The position numbers and the translations under genes were made by a program. Positions 44,250 to 53,512 of a stretch of 64,000 nt of DNA are shown here, piece by piece; within the stretch, counting starts at the first letter, position 1; every line of letters starts with the position of its first letter. The notes beneath the pieces were generated by a model. That model made no database searches. It saw only the letters and a program-made list of their open reading frames with translations, and had not been told where the DNA came from. Origin of the DNA: Pedobacter helvus (GTDB lineage: Bacteria; Bacteroidota; Bacteroidia; Sphingobacteriales; Sphingobacteriaceae). The stretch covers positions 144,685 through 208,684 of the forward strand of contig NZ_SRMP01000007.1 in the NCBI RefSeq assembly GCF_005925325.1, written 5' to 3'.

Positions 44250-45656
44250 ATGATCAGAAGAGATTTCATCAAAAACGGGACACTTTCTGCCTTAGGCATT
44301 TCCCTACTAAGTACCACAGATACATTCGGACATTTATTTAATCCTTCCGAAAGAAACGCAAATGGAGCGGCCAAGAACATTATCTTTTTGGTTAGTGACG
44401 GCATGAGTAGCGGCACCCTAACTATGGCAAATCTTTTATCAAACAGAATGTATGGAAGAGAAAGCAAATGGACATCTCTCTATCACGAAAGGAAAGTGGT
44501 AAGGGCATTTATGGATACGGCTTCTGCCAACTGTATGGTTACCGACTCTGCCGCATCTAGTTCTGCATGGGGTGGCGGAATTAGAGTTAACAACGGCAGT
44601 CTAAATGTGAACGCTGACGGTTCGCATAACACGCCAATTTTGCAGAAATTTAAAAACGCTGGTAAAAAAGTAGGCTGTGTTACTACTGTACCAATTACCC
44701 ATGCAACTCCTGCTGGCTTTTGCATATGCAACAAATCACGAAGTAACCAACAAGAAATAGCGCTTCAATACTTACCCCTCAAATTTGATGTGATGATGGG
44801 TGGCGGAGATAAATATTTTAACCCTTCGAAGAGAAGTGATAAAGCCGATGTTTATTCGCAATTTGAAAAAGCCTCATACAAGATCGTAAAAACTAAGGCA
44901 CAGCTTTTAGCTACAGATGGTCAAAAACCTTTATTGGGCATATTTGGCGACGATGCATTGCCTTTCTCTATTGACCAACGTAACGACAAACAACATCAAG
45001 AACTAGTACCTACACTTGCAGAAATGACGGTGAAAGCTATAGAACTGATGAAAGATCATCCCAATGGCTTTGTATTACAGGTAGAAGGTGGAAAAGTAGA
45101 CTGGGCAGCGCATTCCAATGATAGTTCGGGACTTTTATTCGATCAATTAGCTTTCGATGAGGCGGTGGAAAAAGCAATTGAATTTGCTGAAATGGATAAA
45201 AACACCTTGGTCATCATCACTACTGATCACGGCAATGGAAACCCGGGGCTTTTTGGTGAAGAAAACAGTGATCAAAAATTCGATCTGTTCCAAAAATTTA
45301 AACACAGCAATGAATGGGTATTAAATAACATCAAGCCAAACGCATCTATAACCACCCTTGTTGAGATGATCCATGATGCACAGGGTTATACAATCTCAAA
45401 CGAACAGGCAAAAGAGCTGCTATCACATTACCAAAAACTCGATGGTACAGGACTTTATAATGCCCGAAAACTTCCTTTCGAACTATTGGGAAAAATACAA
45501 GGCGACTACACTTGCGTAAAATGGGGTTCTATGGAGCATTCGGCAGATTATGTGGAGTTGGCAGCTTATGGTCCAGGCAGCAACTTAATGAAACCGTTTG
45601 TAATTAATACCGAACTGCATGACCTTATGCTAAATGCCACGGGTGTTAAGGTTTAA
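44250..45656 (+). CDS. Tat-exported alkaline phosphatase, PhoA family
   Basis: A 468-residue phosphomonoesterase. The N-terminus MIRRDFIKNGTLSALGIS has the twin-arginine motif RRDFIK, predicting folded export by Tat. Metal and catalytic motifs are seen: FLVSDGMSSG (Asp50), VTDSAASSSAW with nucleophile Ser100, THATPAGF, QVEGGKVDWAAHSND, ITTDHGNGN and SMEHSADYVE. Length equals classical PhoA. It follows the sigma gene by 127 bases. The sequence TAATTTTG, a perfect -7 element match, ends 4 bases before the ATG, which would give an almost leaderless mRNA or be coincidence. Whether phosphate or the adjacent sigma factor controls it cannot be read from sequence. Confidence 0.93.
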   Translation: MIRRDFIKNGTLSALGISLLSTTDTFGHLFNPSERNANGAAKNIIFLVSDGMSSGTLTMANLLSNRMYGRESKWTSLYHERKVVRAFMDTASANCMVTDSAASSSAWGGGIRVNNGSLNVNADGSHNTPILQKFKNAGKKVGCVTTVPITHATPAGFCICNKSRSNQQEIALQYLPLKFDVMMGGGDKYFNPSKRSDKADVYSQFEKASYKIVKTKAQLLATDGQKPLLGIFGDDALPFSIDQRNDKQHQELVPTLAEMTVKAIELMKDHPNGFVLQVEGGKVDWAAHSNDSSGLLFDQLAFDEAVEKAIEFAEMDKNTLVIITTDHGNGNPGLFGEENSDQKFDLFQKFKHSNEWVLNNIKPNASITTLVEMIHDAQGYTISNEQAKELLSHYQKLDGTGLYNARKLPFELLGKIQGDYTCVKWGSMEHSADYVELAAYGPGSNLMKPFVINTELHDLMLNATGVKV

Positions 45657-45944
45657 ACAGCCAAGCTTTATCTCCTATAGCTTTTCATCGATATTGGTAT
45701 AATTCGTACAGAAATGGTTTGATTTTGTACAGTCCTCCCCAAAAGTAGCCTAATACGTACTATCTTACATTTAGATTTTTTCTAACCGACCAAAACCTAA
45801 TATGAACAAAAGATCAGTACTACTCACAGCTGGTATAAAGCTGGATGAGAGCTATGCATTACTTTCTTCTGAGCGAAACCACTCTTTCCTTATGGTAATC
45901 CATCGCATCAAATTGATTTAGCTTAGTCAAAAATAAGCTTATAA
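45657..45944. other. 288-base gap before the second sigma gene
   Basis: No convincing gene. A 39-codon plus-strand ORF at 45802 lacks features of a protein. TCGTACAG (about 45705) and TTGTACAG (about 45725) form a loose direct repeat and could be an operator. The promoter of the sigma gene at 45945 should be here, but I found no exact consensus. Confidence 0.35.
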
Positions 45945-46529
45945 ATGGATACAGGTAAGGCTAGCAATAAAGAAATAGAACTCTGGAACCTTTTTAGAAA
46001 TGGTGACAGAACAGCTTATGCTTATTTTATCCACGCCTACTCCAACTCATTATTCAATTACGGTTATAGGATATATGCTGACCACGATTTTGTAAAAGAT
46101 TGCGTACAAGAAGTTTTTATAGAACTTTGGAATAGACGCCATTCTATTAATGAAACCAGTTCCATAAAATGGTATCTTTTCAAGTCTGTAAGGCTACGTA
46201 TTTTTAGAGAAGCACCTAAATGGAATAAAAATCTACCATTAGAAGAAGATTATCAGTTTGCTGTTGAGTTTAATATCGAACATCAATTAATCGTCGATTT
46301 AGAAACCCAAGAACTATCCTCAAGAATTAAAAGTGTTTTAAATCGACTTCCTGGTAGACAGCGTGAAATTATGTACCTCAGGTTTTATGAAAACCTAAAC
46401 TTCGATGAAATTTCAAACATTATGCAGATCAATAAGCAATCTGTCCATAACCTGCTTCAAAAAGCATATCATAATTTTCGTAAAGATTGGAGCTATTTAC
46501 TGGCCATTTACGTTTTATCTCACCAATAA
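45945..46529 (+). CDS. FecI-like ECF RNA polymerase sigma factor
   Basis: A 194-residue ECF sigma factor. Region 2: YFIHAYSNSLFNYGYRIYAD and FVKDCVQEVFIELWNRR (about 25-80). Region 4: LNRLPGRQREIMYLRFYENL and FDEISNIMQINKQSVHNLLQ (about 128-178). The FecR anti-sigma factor at 46873 follows on the same strand, then an STN-type SusC and SusD: the classical Bacteroidota sigma/anti-sigma/receptor order. A terminator at 46559-46591 and a duplicated promoter-like sequence separate it from FecR, so sigma and FecR are probably transcribed separately. Confidence 0.93.
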   Translation: MDTGKASNKEIELWNLFRNGDRTAYAYFIHAYSNSLFNYGYRIYADHDFVKDCVQEVFIELWNRRHSINETSSIKWYLFKSVRLRIFREAPKWNKNLPLEEDYQFAVEFNIEHQLIVDLETQELSSRIKSVLNRLPGRQREIMYLRFYENLNFDEISNIMQINKQSVHNLLQKAYHNFRKDWSYLLAIYVLSHQ

Positions 46530-46558
46530 AGCAAATCAATTCCTTCATAAAAAGACAA

Positions 46559-46596
46559 AAAAGGCCGATGCATTCGCGTACAACGGCCTTTATTTT
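46559..46596 (+). terminator. intrinsic terminator after the sigma gene
   Basis: AAAGGCCG at about 46560-46567 pairs with CGGCCTTT (46584-46591), followed by ATTTTA. It lies 30 bases after the sigma stop codon. The loop contains ATTCGCGT, a motif repeated further downstream. Confidence 0.7.
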
Positions 46597-46605
46597 ACCC
46601 TCAAG

Positions 46606-46667
46606 GATTCGCGTCATTGAGTGGTTGAGTTAACACTGAATATTAACCTACTCAAAGCTATGAAATA
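46606..46667 (+). repeat. copy 1 of a duplicated promoter-proximal block
   Basis: It shares three blocks, in order, with copy 2 at 48052-48145: GATTCGCGTCATT (46606-46618), a 21-base identity starting TTAACACTGAATATTAACCT (46630-46650), and TATGAAATA (46660-46668). Spacing between blocks differs. In copy 2 the ATG starts a SusC gene; here the frame closes at once, so this copy looks like a remnant or a second sigma-responsive promoter. Confidence 0.8.
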
Positions 46668-46872
46668 ATAGCTAGCTAATGAAATCGAGAAAACATGCTC
46701 CTATCTTAAAATAATGAAGAATGCCGCTTCAGCTAAAACAATCTTAGACTAAAACACTAAAATTATTTACACTGAAAATCAATCAGTTAAATACAATCTA
46801 AAAAATAAATCTAAAGAAAGAGGGTAATATCAGCATGGCAATTGCTTATCTATTTAAACCAAAGTAAATCAA

Positions 46873-47940
46873 ATGAACGACTACACTAATTACGAAGTCA
46901 ATGATTTCATCTATGACGATTTTTTCATTACTTGGGTGCGTGAACGAACACCCGAAAGTATTGATTTTTGGGATGAATGGCTTTTAACACATCCTGAGCA
47001 ACGAAAAGACATTACTATTGCTTTCAACATTGTATCTGCTATCACCGTCAATCAACCAAAAAGCAAGCTATCTAATGAAGAAATTGCTTCAATGTCGGCA
47101 GAAATTGCGCTAAGAACAAGTGAACAACAAAGCAAACCAAAACTTAAGATTTATCAGCAATCATGGTCAAAAATAGCGGCTATATTAATTCTATTCATTT
47201 CAGCTGCTTTATGGGTATATATCGTTAAAAATGAAACCACTACAGGTACTTATCAACAGATATCGATCAAGAAAAATCTAAATCAGGCCGAAAATAACTC
47301 TAATAAACCAAAAATAGTACGCTTAAGTGATGGTAGCCTTGCCATACTCCAACCTGGCTCAAGGTTAACCTTTCCAAAGGCTTTTAATGATAAGCAAAGA
47401 ACGGTACAACTAAGTGGAGAAGCATTTTTTGAAATAGCACACGATAAGAACAAGCCATTTTTGGTACAAACCAAAGAGATTACCACTAAAGTTCTTGGCA
47501 CCAGCTTTTCTGTAGAAGCTTTTGATGATGATGAGTATGCAAAAGTATCTGTGACCACTGGCAAAGTAAGTGTATCCATGAACAAAGATCCCCATCAACA
47601 AAAGTCAGTGTTTTTACTTCCTAACGAAGAATTGACCTTTCAGCATCATAATACCTCTTTTAAAAAGAAACAACTTCATTCGCCACTTCCTTTGAGTACG
47701 CCCGTCATCGAAAAAACCTTCTCATTCCACAATGCCCCATTAGCTGAAATTATCGAAAAACTGGAAATGGCCTACGGTGTAGAAATTCAATACGACAAGC
47801 TCCTGTACGGAAATATGAAGCTAACTGCATCGCTCTCGGATAGACCACTAGATGAGAAAGTTAAGTTAATCTGTAAGGCTATCAACGCTGATTGTAGCTT
47901 TCCAGACGGCATGATTATCATCGAAAAAGAACATCGATAA
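46873..47940 (+). CDS. FecR-family anti-sigma factor
   Basis: A 355-residue anti-sigma/transducer. Cytoplasmic part about 1-95, transmembrane helix about 98-117 (KIAAILILFISAALWVYIV), FecR domain about 140-250 (IVRLSDGSLAILQPGSRLTF, VQLSGEAFFEIAHDKNKPFL, TKVLGTSFSVEAF, VTTGKVSVSM), and a C-terminal DUF4974 domain about 275-353 (FSFHNAPLAEIIEKLEMAYG). It should hold the sigma factor from 45945 inactive until the STN-SusC at 48137 binds its substrate. A 196-base gap separates it from SusC. Confidence 0.94.
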   Translation: MNDYTNYEVNDFIYDDFFITWVRERTPESIDFWDEWLLTHPEQRKDITIAFNIVSAITVNQPKSKLSNEEIASMSAEIALRTSEQQSKPKLKIYQQSWSKIAAILILFISAALWVYIVKNETTTGTYQQISIKKNLNQAENNSNKPKIVRLSDGSLAILQPGSRLTFPKAFNDKQRTVQLSGEAFFEIAHDKNKPFLVQTKEITTKVLGTSFSVEAFDDDEYAKVSVTTGKVSVSMNKDPHQQKSVFLLPNEELTFQHHNTSFKKKQLHSPLPLSTPVIEKTFSFHNAPLAEIIEKLEMAYGVEIQYDKLLYGNMKLTASLSDRPLDEKVKLICKAINADCSFPDGMIIIEKEHR

Positions 47941-48051
47941 ACCCAAAACAAACCAAATTAAACTTATGAACACTAGAGATTCCTAATTTCCAAGAAATGG
48001 GAAATCCGTATTCGCGTATGGGTAATCCATTTATTGCCTTTTCTATTAAAC

Positions 48052-48145
48052 GATTCGCGTCATTTATCGCTTAGCCAAGGGCTGAGCTAAGGCTCTATTG
48101 CCAAATTAACACTGAATATTAACCTAAAAACTAAGTATGAAATAT
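48052..48145 (+). repeat. copy 2 of a duplicated block, at the SusC promoter and start
   Basis: It has the same three blocks as copy 1: GATTCGCGTCATT (48052-48064), the 21-base identity (48106-48126) and TATGAAATA (48136-48144), the last including the SusC ATG. Between the first two lies a small inverted repeat CTTAGC/GCTAAG (about 48070-48091). ATTCGCGTA also occurs at 48010, as it does at 46572 upstream of copy 1. Candidate role: target promoter of the sigma factor at 45945. Confidence 0.8.
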
Positions 48146-51100
48146 AAACCTCTGCTCGTAAAAATTATGAAAATAAGTTTTTTACAGTTAATTATTGCCC
48201 TTTGTCTATTAGGGACAACCTTTGCCAAAGAAAGTAGTGCGCAGCCTATCATGGAGCGAAAGGTAAGTCTCAATGAAACTGGGGTTGAGCTAAAGACTAT
48301 ACTCGATAAGCTGGAACAAAAATACCAGCTCAATTTTGTTTACAGTGCCGATTTAATCGATATTGGGAACAAGATCAATGCACAATACCAACAAAAAATG
48401 CTTTCAGACGTACTGAGAGGTTTGTTAAGTGGTACGAAACTAAGTTATGAAGTTTCGGGTGATGTCATTGTTATTCGAAATCTTAGTAGAGATCTAAAAT
48501 CTAATGCAGCTTCTAGTGAAACACGTCGTATCCAAGATATGCAGGTAACTGGAAAAATTACTGATGAAAAAGGTGATCCTTTACCTGGCGTAGGTGTTAT
48601 TGTAAAAGGTGCAGACCGAAGCACTGTTTCTGATGTATCTGGAAATTATAAGATAGATGTTACCACAGGCAAAGAAACCCTGATATTTAAATACATAGGT
48701 TATAAAACACAAGAAATTGCAATTGATACACGTAGAAACCTTAATGTAATTTTAGAACCGGATGTAAGTAGTTTGGATGAAGTTGCGGTTGTAGCCTTCG
48801 GAACACAAAAGAAAGAAAGCTTGGTAGCTTCCATTTCTACGGTAAACGTAAGAGACGTTAAACAAGCCGCACCAAGATCGCTCACCAATGCTTTGGCGGG
48901 CAAGGTATCTGGCTTAATCTCGGTTCAAAGAGGTGGCGAGCCGGGGTATGACGATGCCCAGTTTTGGATTAGGGGGATCAGTACTTTTGGTGCTGGTGCT
49001 AGTCCATTGGTATTAATTGATGGAGTAGAACGTCCGTTAAGTAATATTGAACCTGAAGAGATCGAAACCTTTTCGGTGCTGAAAGACGCAGCGGCTACTT
49101 CTGTATATGGTGTACGCGGCGCCAATGGCGTGATTTTAGTCACTACACGTCGCGGAGCTGTACAAAAAGCGAACATCAGTTTTAAATTAGAGAATGGAAC
49201 CAACAAACCTACCCAACTGCCAGAATATGTTGATGGTGCCACTTGGTTAACCCTTTACAACGAGGCACAGTTAGCAACAAATCCTAGCTTTATTTCACCT
49301 TACACCCCAGCAATCATTGAAAAGCATAGATCTGGCGAAGATCCTTATCTCTATCCAAACGTGAATTGGATAGAGATGATGTTGAAAGATCGGGCTGCCA
49401 ATCAGCGAGCTAACTTGAACATTACCGGCGGTAGCGATATGGCAAAATACTTCGTATCGGCAGGATATTACCAAGAAGATGGGATTTGGAAGGGCGATAA
49501 CCTGAACGCATACAATACCAACGCCAAACTGAAGCGTTATAACTTCCGTGCAAATATTGATTTGAACCTAACTAAATATACCGAACTAAGTTTAGGTCTA
49601 GGTGGTATTTTAGTGACTTCTAACTACCCGGGGACAGGTAGTGGAACAATTTGGAACACTATTCAACAAAATACACCGATAGGCTACTCTCCTACCTATC
49701 CTGATCCTGCCGATCCATCCAAATCAGTTTATGGCGGTATCAGCAGCTTAATCAATCCTTATGGGCAATTAACTGGAACAGGATTTAGAACAGAATGGAG
49801 GAACAATATCCAATCTGACCTTACCTTAAAACATGATTTCTCCAAGCTAGTAAAGGGCTTAAATGCACAAGCCAAATTTGCATTCGATGGTTACAACTAT
49901 CATAACATCAACCAAACGAGAACTTATTTGGTGAATAATGATCAAGTTGATAAATATTTTCCAACTGGAAGAGATGAGCAGGGCAACTTGATTTTAACCA
50001 GATTAGTTACAGGAAAAGCAGACTTAGGTTTTTCTAAAGCTTCAGGCGGTAACCGACGTATCTATATACAGGCCAATATCGATTACAACCGTACTTTTGG
50101 AAAACATAATGTAAAAGGCCTTTTATTGTATAACCAGCAAGACTATCAAGATGCTGATGCCACAAATGCCATTAGCTCCCTTCCATTCAGGTTGCAAGGT
50201 TTAGTCTCTAGGTTGTCTTACGGTTACAACAACAGATATTTTCTAGAGCTAAGCGCTGGCTATAACGGATCAGAGAACTTCCAAGAAGGTAATCGTTTTG
50301 GTTTCTTCCCGGCAGCGGCCTTAGGTTGGATTGTATCAGAAGAACCGTTTTTCAAGAATAATATCAAAGCCATCCAATACTTAAAGTTTAGGGGCTCGTA
50401 TGGGATTAAAGGTAACGACCAAATTGGAGGTAGAAGATTTGCTTATCTGACTACCGTAGGTGGCGGTAACGGCGGATACACATTTGGTATAGACGCCAAT
50501 ACTGCAGTTGGCGGACGTGGAGAAGACCAATGGGGCGCCAACTTAACTTGGGAACGAGAAAGAGAGACCAATATTGGTTTAGAGATGCGCTTCCTAAAAG
50601 GCTTCAATCTACAGGCCGATGTATTCAAGCGCCATCGCGAAGGCATATTTTTGCAGCGTGCTGCCCTACCAGCCATTTTAGGTTTGCAAAATAATCCATT
50701 CGGAAATTTGGGCGAATTCGAAAACAAAGGTTTTGAGGCTACGCTAGAATACCGTGCACAACTGGGCAAAGTAGATATTTCGTTTAGAGGCAACTATACT
50801 TTTGCTCGCAATAAATTGATCAACACCGACCAGCCCGACTACATGTATACCTACCAGAACCGTGTGGGCAAGCGATACAACCAACCTTTTGGTTTAGTGG
50901 CCTTAGGTTTATTTAAAGATCAAGATGACATCGCTAATTCGCCTACACAACAGTTTGGTACGGTAAGACCTGGAGACATTAAATATTTAGATTACAACAA
51001 TGATGGCGTGGTAAATTCTTTTGATGCCATTGCGATCGGGAATCCTTCAGTACCGGAATCTATTTACGGTTTTGGTACCACCGTAGCCTACAAAGGCTTT

Positions 51101-51538
51101 GATGTGTCTGTATTCTTTCAAGGCAATGGTGGTGCCAGCTTTAACTTAGGCGGCACTGGTTGGTTTCCTTTCCAAGCTGGAGGCCTCAATGGCAACGTTA
51201 ATGCCAACGCAGTAGATAGATGGACACCAGAAAACCCGAGGCAAGATGTACTGTTTCCAAGATTATCTTTCGGCGACAATACCAACAACTACCAGTCTTC
51301 TACGTGGTGGCAAAGAGACGGCAGTTACCTTCGCTTAAAAACGGCAGAATTGGGTTATACCATTCCAAAATCGCTTACCAAAAAACTTAAAATAAACACG
51401 CTTCGCTTATATGTAAACGGTCTCAATTTACATACCTGGAGCAAGTTTGATTTTTGGGATCCAGAATTGGGAAGTGCAAATGGTGCCGCTTATCCCATCC
51501 AAAAGACTTTCAATTTTGGTCTAAACCTTAATCTATAA
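48137..51538 (+). CDS. STN-domain SusC-family TonB-dependent receptor
   Basis: A 1133-residue SusC with signalling extension. Signal region 1-35 (LGTTFAKESSAQ), STN domain (about 40-115: VSLNETGVELKTILDKLEQK) that contacts FecR, carboxypeptidase-regulatory-like domain (about 133-213), LDEVAVVAFGTQKKESLVAS, plug with TFSVLKDAAATSVYGVRGAN, barrel ending NFGLNLNL. Its stop overlaps the first possible SusD start by one base (TAATG). STN-SusC under FecI/FecR control is usual for host-glycan or other complex nutrient systems in Bacteroidota. No glycoside hydrolase is adjacent, so the nutrient cannot be inferred. Confidence 0.95.
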   Translation: MKYKPLLVKIMKISFLQLIIALCLLGTTFAKESSAQPIMERKVSLNETGVELKTILDKLEQKYQLNFVYSADLIDIGNKINAQYQQKMLSDVLRGLLSGTKLSYEVSGDVIVIRNLSRDLKSNAASSETRRIQDMQVTGKITDEKGDPLPGVGVIVKGADRSTVSDVSGNYKIDVTTGKETLIFKYIGYKTQEIAIDTRRNLNVILEPDVSSLDEVAVVAFGTQKKESLVASISTVNVRDVKQAAPRSLTNALAGKVSGLISVQRGGEPGYDDAQFWIRGISTFGAGASPLVLIDGVERPLSNIEPEEIETFSVLKDAAATSVYGVRGANGVILVTTRRGAVQKANISFKLENGTNKPTQLPEYVDGATWLTLYNEAQLATNPSFISPYTPAIIEKHRSGEDPYLYPNVNWIEMMLKDRAANQRANLNITGGSDMAKYFVSAGYYQEDGIWKGDNLNAYNTNAKLKRYNFRANIDLNLTKYTELSLGLGGILVTSNYPGTGSGTIWNTIQQNTPIGYSPTYPDPADPSKSVYGGISSLINPYGQLTGTGFRTEWRNNIQSDLTLKHDFSKLVKGLNAQAKFAFDGYNYHNINQTRTYLVNNDQVDKYFPTGRDEQGNLILTRLVTGKADLGFSKASGGNRRIYIQANIDYNRTFGKHNVKGLLLYNQQDYQDADATNAISSLPFRLQGLVSRLSYGYNNRYFLELSAGYNGSENFQEGNRFGFFPAAALGWIVSEEPFFKNNIKAIQYLKFRGSYGIKGNDQIGGRRFAYLTTVGGGNGGYTFGIDANTAVGGRGEDQWGANLTWERERETNIGLEMRFLKGFNLQADVFKRHREGIFLQRAALPAILGLQNNPFGNLGEFENKGFEATLEYRAQLGKVDISFRGNYTFARNKLINTDQPDYMYTYQNRVGKRYNQPFGLVALGLFKDQDDIANSPTQQFGTVRPGDIKYLDYNNDGVVNSFDAIAIGNPSVPESIYGFGTTVAYKGFDVSVFFQGNGGASFNLGGTGWFPFQAGGLNGNVNANAVDRWTPENPRQDVLFPRLSFGDNTNNYQSSTWWQRDGSYLRLKTAELGYTIPKSLTKKLKINTLRLYVNGLNLHTWSKFDFWDPELGSANGAAYPIQKTFNFGLNLNL

Positions 51539-53403
51539 TGTGTGCAATTAAAGAAATTGGAAAACAAACGATGAAAAAGATGAAAAGAAATGCTATACAT
51601 ATACTCGTGTTGATCGCTGTCATGAGTTTAATCTCCTGCAAAAAGTTCTTAGATAAACAACCCAATGACATGCTCAATATTGACCAGGTATTTTCACTAA
51701 GAGCAGAAACAGACAGGTATTTAGCTAATGTTTACAGTTATATTCCCGATCCCCTAGTATCTAACGGGGTAAACTATACCCCTATTTCAGATGAGGCAGA
51801 CTGGGTATTCAATTGGCCTCATCAGCAGCTCAATACTGGTAACTGGTCGCCAGTAAACACGCCCTACGATATTTGGTCGAAATATTACAAAGGAATAAGG
51901 GCAGCTAGCACTTATATCCACCGTGTGGAAGAATGTATAGAATGTGAGCAATCTGCTAGCGGCGGTTATACGGGGTTTAGGGAACAAACTAGAGAGCAGG
52001 CTAGGGTATTACGTGCCTTTTACTATTTTTTGTTGTTGAGACAATACGGCCCAGTACCTATCTTACCAGACCAGCCCTTACCTATTGATGCGCCACTATC
52101 TGAAATCCAGTTACCAAGAAACTCTTATGATGAATGTGTGAATTTCATTGTTTCGGAACTAGATAAAGCCATGCAAACTTTGGTTGATAATCCAGTGAGT
52201 GCTGCAGAATACGGTAGAACAACCGCACAAATGGCCAGAGCCTTAAAGGCTAGAGTTTTGTTGTATGCCGCTAGTCCACAATGGAATGGCAATACAGAAT
52301 ATGTTGATTTTAAAAACAAGGATGGCAAGGTTCTAGTGAACCAAACCTATAGCCAAGACAAATGGCGTAAAGCGGCAGATGCAGCGAAAGCCTTGATTGA
52401 CAAGATGCCAAATGGGCTTTACAAAAAAAATGCAGCCAATGGACAGTTTGACCCTTACCTGTCTTATCAATATGTCTTTTTAGATCGTTGGAACACCGAA
52501 GTAATTTGGGCAAGACCGAATACCAGCGACAATGTACGTTGGGAGCGTTGCGCTTCGCCGAGGCAATTGGGTGGTTATATTGGCTTGGCACCCAGCCAAC
52601 AATTGGTAGACGAGTATGAAATGGCCAATGGTTTAAGTCCGTTTACGCCAGAAAGTACTACCGCTAATCCCGTCATCAATCCGGCCTCAGGTTATTCTGA
52701 AACTGGCTTTTCTACTACTCCAACTACCTATACCAAGGCCGGCATACACAACATGTATGTAGGTCGTGAACCTCGCTTCTATGTTTCTATTGGCTATAAT
52801 GGAATGGATTGGATCTTTAAAGGAACAGACGGAAAAACCATTACACGTGTAGAGTTATATGCTACAGGTAGAGATGGTTACAATGGCTCCAACGACCATT
52901 CCAATACTGGTTACACCACTGTAAAAATGGTACATCCAGAAAGCAATGTAAGAAATAGCGTACACGTGCTTAAATCGTGGATTTTCTTCCGTTTGGCAGA
53001 AACCTATCTTAATTATGCAGAAGCTTTAAATGAATATGACCCAGGGAACGCAGACATTGCCAAATACATCAACCTGATTAGGGAAAGGGCTGGATTACCT
53101 GCTTTACCTACAGGACTGAACCAAGAGCAGATGCGTCAACGGATTAGACACGAGCGTAGAATAGAGTTAGCTTTTGAAGAGCACCGACTTTGGGATGTAA
53201 AACGTTGGAAAATTGCTGAACAAACGGACTCAGCTCCAATTTACGGCATGAACGTAACCGCAGGTACTAGCTTTACAGACCTCAACTTCTACAAACGCAC
53301 TAGAACAGAAACTAGAGCTTTCCAAAAGAAACATATGCTGTGGCCTTTACCACAATCAGAAATGGACCGGAATAGTAAACTTGTCCAAAACCCAGGATGG
53401 TAA
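51538..53403 (+). CDS. SusD/RagB-family nutrient-binding lipoprotein
   Basis: A 621-residue (from 51538) SusD-like lipoprotein. The better start is the ATG at 51571, giving MKKMKRNAIHILVLIAVMSL then ISC as lipobox; the first 11 codons arise from the TAATG overlap with SusC. Seen: KKFLDKQPNDMLNIDQVF, YKGIRAASTYIHRVEECI, ARVLRAFYYFLLLRQYGPVP, MARALKARVLLYAASPQWNG, FFRLAETYLNYAEALNEYDP, IRHERRIELAFEEHRLWDVK. A short insertion with Cys-Ile-Glu-Cys (VEECIECEQSASGGY) follows the first helix pair. A strong terminator follows 7 bases after the stop. Confidence 0.95.
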   Translation: MCAIKEIGKQTMKKMKRNAIHILVLIAVMSLISCKKFLDKQPNDMLNIDQVFSLRAETDRYLANVYSYIPDPLVSNGVNYTPISDEADWVFNWPHQQLNTGNWSPVNTPYDIWSKYYKGIRAASTYIHRVEECIECEQSASGGYTGFREQTREQARVLRAFYYFLLLRQYGPVPILPDQPLPIDAPLSEIQLPRNSYDECVNFIVSELDKAMQTLVDNPVSAAEYGRTTAQMARALKARVLLYAASPQWNGNTEYVDFKNKDGKVLVNQTYSQDKWRKAADAAKALIDKMPNGLYKKNAANGQFDPYLSYQYVFLDRWNTEVIWARPNTSDNVRWERCASPRQLGGYIGLAPSQQLVDEYEMANGLSPFTPESTTANPVINPASGYSETGFSTTPTTYTKAGIHNMYVGREPRFYVSIGYNGMDWIFKGTDGKTITRVELYATGRDGYNGSNDHSNTGYTTVKMVHPESNVRNSVHVLKSWIFFRLAETYLNYAEALNEYDPGNADIAKYINLIRERAGLPALPTGLNQEQMRQRIRHERRIELAFEEHRLWDVKRWKIAEQTDSAPIYGMNVTAGTSFTDLNFYKRTRTETRAFQKKHMLWPLPQSEMDRNSKLVQNPGW

Positions 53404-53410
53404 AACACCC

Positions 53411-53448
53411 AAAAAGCCCGACAGTTACACTTGTCGGGCTTTTTATTG
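53411..53448 (+). terminator. intrinsic terminator of the sigma-controlled SusCD operon
   Basis: AAAAAGCCCGACA (53411-53423) and TGTCGGGCTTTTT (53432-53444) form a perfect 13-base stem with an 8-base loop and a T tract. It also has an A/T layout that would let it stop transcripts of the convergent ankyrin gene. Confidence 0.92.
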
Positions 53449-53512
53449 AACAACTAAACCGTTAAGGTGGTAAGCCATATCGATTTTAAACAGCTTACTT
53501 ACCTTTTATTAT

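Larger units (their letters stand above)
46530..46872. other. 343-base gap between sigma and FecR genes
   Basis: It holds the terminator at 46559-46596, a partial duplicate of the region upstream of the SusC gene (46606-46667), and then AT-rich sequence with the A-rich leader AAACCAAAG before the FecR start. No gene was seen. The duplicated block ends in ATGAAATAATAG, a start codon followed after one lysine codon by stop codons. Confidence 0.6.

Noticed and set aside
45802..45921. 39-codon plus-strand ORF between phosphatase and sigma genes
   Set aside because: No signal peptide, motif or leader, and length is expected by chance.
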